Shown: positions 61,023-64,000 of the stretch, piece after piece
Layout: each line of letters begins with the position of its first letter
Position numbering within the stretch: the first letter of the stretch is position 1
Assembly: GCA_902167325.1 (NCBI GenBank)
Contig: LR632930.1
Span: 6,216,001-6,280,000 of the forward strand
DNA length: 64,000 nucleotides
Origin: Chitinophaga pinensis
Lineage (GTDB): Bacteria; Bacteroidota; Bacteroidia; Chitinophagales; Chitinophagaceae
Direction of reading: 5' to 3'
Program-made: the position numbers and the translations under genes
The notes under the pieces: model-generated
Told to the model about the DNA's origin: nothing
The model's input: only the letters and a program-made list of their open reading frames with translations
Databases searched by the model: none

Positions 61023-61470
61023 TATTCCTCAGGAGGATTAATTCACCCACTTATATTTATAAATGCATGCACTCAGGAGGTCCTAACTCTGGGAGGCTAT
61101 GTATTTCATGCAGATGCGTGTCTGATTAAATATCAGGGCTTTTAAACCCCTCCATATTGTCCTATTGTAGGAGGTATGCAGGTTCATATTTAATCAAATA
61201 TCCGGTGTAATAAATCTTTTCAGAAGGTCTAACTCCGGGAGAAGGCATATTCCATGCAGATGTATATTCAATTAAATGTCAGGGCGCTTGAATCCATTCA
61301 GGAGGTCTAATTCTGGGAGGAGTATATTAATGCATGCAGATGCATGTTCAATTAAACATCCGGGGTATTAAATCCATTCAGGGTGTCAAATTCAGGAGGG
61401 GGGATTGCCTACTGATGCAAGTTCAATTAAATATCGGGCTAATGAATTTCTTTGGGGGTACAATTCAGGA
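61023..61470. repeat. Degenerate tandem array of about 75-80 bp units beside the rRNA operon
   Basis: Units begin near 61072, 61150, 61217, 61295, 61375 and a partial one near 61451, with a partial lead-in at 61023. The best-preserved unit (61295-61374) has, in order, CAGGAGGTCTAATTC, TGGGAGG 16-17 nt later, CATGCAGATG and TTCAATTAAACATCCGGGG. The core TTCAATTAAAYATC recurs in three units and in varied form in the others. The second unit is shortened and most diverged. GGAGG occurs seven times on the plus strand within about 370 bp. It lies just beyond the rRNA operon terminator. Confidence 0.82.
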
Positions 61471-61482
61471 ATTGGTATAAAC

Positions 61483-61517
61483 AAAAAAAGGTTCAGGATT
61501 ACTCCTGAACCTTTTTT
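61483..61517 (-). terminator. Terminator of the rRNA operon
   Basis: A long stem of AAAAAAGGTTCAGGA and TCCTGAACCTTTTTT with a 4-nt loop lies 8 nt after the 5S 3' end. The minus-strand product ends in a run of seven T. Confidence 0.92.
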
Positions 61518-61524
61518 CAATAAA

Positions 61525-61635
<111 letters not shown>

Positions 61636-61759
61636 AGATCTTAATGGTGCACTGTGCATTTGCATGAACAGTTTACCTAGTATCTTACTACTAATAAATT
61701 TACATATCGGGAAGTTGTAAAACACGCTCTTTACAGAGAAAGAGCATAATAAAATTAAA

Positions 61760-64000
<2,241 letters not shown>

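Noticed and set aside
61023..61470. The tandem array as a CRISPR
   Set aside because: The units are diverged along their whole length, with no identical repeats alternating with unique spacers, and no cas gene is present.

Overview
The window looks like a chromosomal segment of a Bacteroidota bacterium, most likely family Chitinophagaceae (Chitinophaga-like). The basis is: several promoters of the Bacteroidota type (TTTG, about 19 nt, TAnnTTTG); family-specific proteins (a DUF4835 protein, a DUF4296 lipoprotein, an Rpb6-type omega subunit, an OmpA protein with calcium-binding-type repeats); a division and cell-wall cluster without murF or ddl; and a complete 14-gene nuo operon with a short NuoG. 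Nearly all of it is core, vertically inherited genome. I see no insertion sequence, prophage, CRISPR array, toxin-antitoxin pair or recognisable defence system.

Layout. 0-6.6 kb (minus strand): photolyase (cut by the window edge), a class IV aminotransferase, the two subunits of a 3-oxoacid CoA-transferase, a DUF4296 lipoprotein, a DUF4835 protein, coaBC, then rpoZ and bamD. 6.9-23.0 kb (plus): the division and cell-wall (dcw) cluster mraZ-rsmH-ftsL-ftsI-murE-mraY-murD-ftsW-murG-murC-ftsQ-ftsA-ftsZ, with a triple 10-bp MraZ operator in front and a strong hairpin terminator behind. 23-28.6 kb (minus): a secreted GH123/DUF4091-type protein, a KUP potassium transporter and an abundant-type OmpA protein. 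28.9-31.6 kb (plus): polyprenyl diphosphate synthase and recJ. 31.7-34.5 kb (minus): a lipoprotein esterase and htpG. 34.8-35.9 kb (plus): rpsF-rpsR-rplI. 35.9-36.7 kb is a gene-free block built from degenerate tandem repeats, followed by an unrecognised protein and a lone MacB-type permease. 39.0-52.3 kb (minus): nuoA to nuoN in canonical order, from one clear promoter to one clear terminator. 52.4-57.4 kb (minus): a small membrane protein, a PstS-like lipoprotein and two paralogous TPR proteins. 57.6-60.5 kb: low-molecular-weight phosphatase and hisS (plus), converging on an SDR oxidoreductase (minus). 60.5-61.5 kb: an AT-rich gene-free stretch with a degenerate tandem array of 75-80 bp units. 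61.5-64 kb (minus): 5S rRNA and most of a 23S rRNA, the distal end of an rRNA operon.

How the parts work together. The dcw cluster supplies peptidoglycan precursor synthesis (MurE, MraY, MurD, MurG, MurC), septal synthesis (FtsW, FtsI) and the divisome scaffold (FtsL, FtsQ, FtsA, FtsZ). BamD and OmpA belong to the outer membrane. The nuo operon is the proton-pumping respiratory complex I, whose quinone tail could be made through the polyprenyl synthase. CoaBC makes 4'-phosphopantetheine for the CoA that the CoA-transferase uses. The least explained parts are the two repeat-rich gene-free regions, the unrecognised protein at 36.7-37.5 kb, the hairpin inside the nuo operon and the OmpA protein with a degenerate peptidoglycan-binding domain. 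I did not find a convincing new multi-gene system; the array beside the rRNA operon is the best candidate for an undescribed element.
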